52,636 bases of DNA from Pseudomonas fontis (GTDB taxonomy: Bacteria; Pseudomonadota; Gammaproteobacteria; Pseudomonadales; Pseudomonadaceae): contig NZ_JAMDGY010000058.1 in the NCBI RefSeq assembly GCF_028656955.1, positions 1 to 52,636 of the forward strand, written 5' to 3'. How positions within the stretch are numbered: the stretch's first letter is position 1; each line of letters starts with the position of its first letter. This document shows, in pieces, positions 52,467 through 52,636 of the stretch. A program made the position numbers and the translations under genes. The notes under the pieces are model-generated. The model ran no database searches. It saw only the letters and a list, made by a program, of their open reading frames with translations, and had not been told where the DNA came from.

Positions 52467-52552
52467 GCGCATAGCTGCCACCCATTCGTTTGGCGACGAG
52501 CACCCAGCAATAGGTGACCGCGGTGTTTCAGGGGCTTGAAGGTGGGCCTCAT

Positions 52553-52636
52553 GTAGCCGCTGCCGTAAGGCTGCGCTCGCCTGCATAGCAGGCGCCGCCT
52601 TTGGGAGCCCTGCGGTCTCCAGCGCAGCCTGTCGGC
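52553..52636 (+). repeat. Inverted-repeat element, family C, cut by the window edge
   Basis: Starts GTAGCCGCTGCCG and follows the 47181-47274 copy closely with the same inner arms; the last about ten bases lie beyond the window. Confidence 0.75.

Overview
This 52.6-kb window looks like chromosomal backbone DNA from a fluorescent Pseudomonas, most likely the P. putida group. Base composition is GC-rich and codon use is uniform. Genes typical of the genus are present (rapA, the liv/bra operon, pdxH, dinG, quiP, DUF2025, the cbb3 subunit CcoM), and many gaps hold REP-type inverted repeats (GTGGGAGCCGGCC... and ATCGCGGGAC...). The order pdxH - ompA-like - esterase - dinG - ompA-like - ychJ-like - quiP agrees with my recollection of PAO1 around PA1049-PA1032; this is memory, not a search. 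I see no prophage, insertion sequence, CRISPR array, rRNA or tRNA.

Layout. 1-8.4 kb: a DUF2025 protein, a soluble GAF histidine kinase, two divergent LysR/short-chain-dehydrogenase pairs with a dyad operator between each pair, and an AaeXAB-like efflux operon (FUSC, DUF1656, HlyD) read leftward. 8.4-9.3 kb: three small leftward genes; the last is a 36-codon ccoM behind two ANR/FNR boxes. 9.5-17.2 kb: rapA, an MFS transporter, an MHYT-GGDEF-EAL protein and a beta-hydroxyacid dehydrogenase. 17.4-19.5 kb: a 724-residue protein carrying FtsZ/tubulin GTPase signatures. 19.7-25.4 kb: a DUF2288 protein and livKHMGF. 25.5-28.0 kb: a four-gene bufferin-type RiPP operon (DUF2282, DUF692, DUF2063, DoxX). 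28.1-34.5 kb: LysR/SDR pair, lipoprotein, FAD oxidoreductase, nhaA, SlyB-like lipoprotein and a small membrane protein. 34.5-42.5 kb: pdxH, an OmpA lipoprotein with a histone-H1-like tail, a serine beta-lactamase-fold esterase, a GH50/agarase-like glycosidase, dinG and a small four-helix membrane protein. 42.7-47.1 kb: an exported collagen-like protein with DUF1145, two tandem OmpA/thrombospondin-3 lipoproteins, and a four-gene operon with two SEC-C metal-binding proteins around a LEA-type lipoprotein. 47.4-52.1 kb: a QuiP-type N-acyl-homoserine-lactone acylase and a five-heme cytochrome that fuses an alcohol/gluconate-dehydrogenase cytochrome subunit to a TsdA-like module. 52.1-52.6 kb: no protein gene, but a compact region that folds well on paper and may be a structured RNA.

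Most promising items: the large FtsZ/tubulin-superfamily protein (17355-19529), the short ccoM gene with its ANR promoter (8522-8762), the bufferin operon (25530-27974), the five-heme TsdA fusion (50056-52098), the collagen-like secreted protein (42672-43430) and the structured right-edge element (52338-52466). All functions are inferred from reading the sequence; no database search was run.
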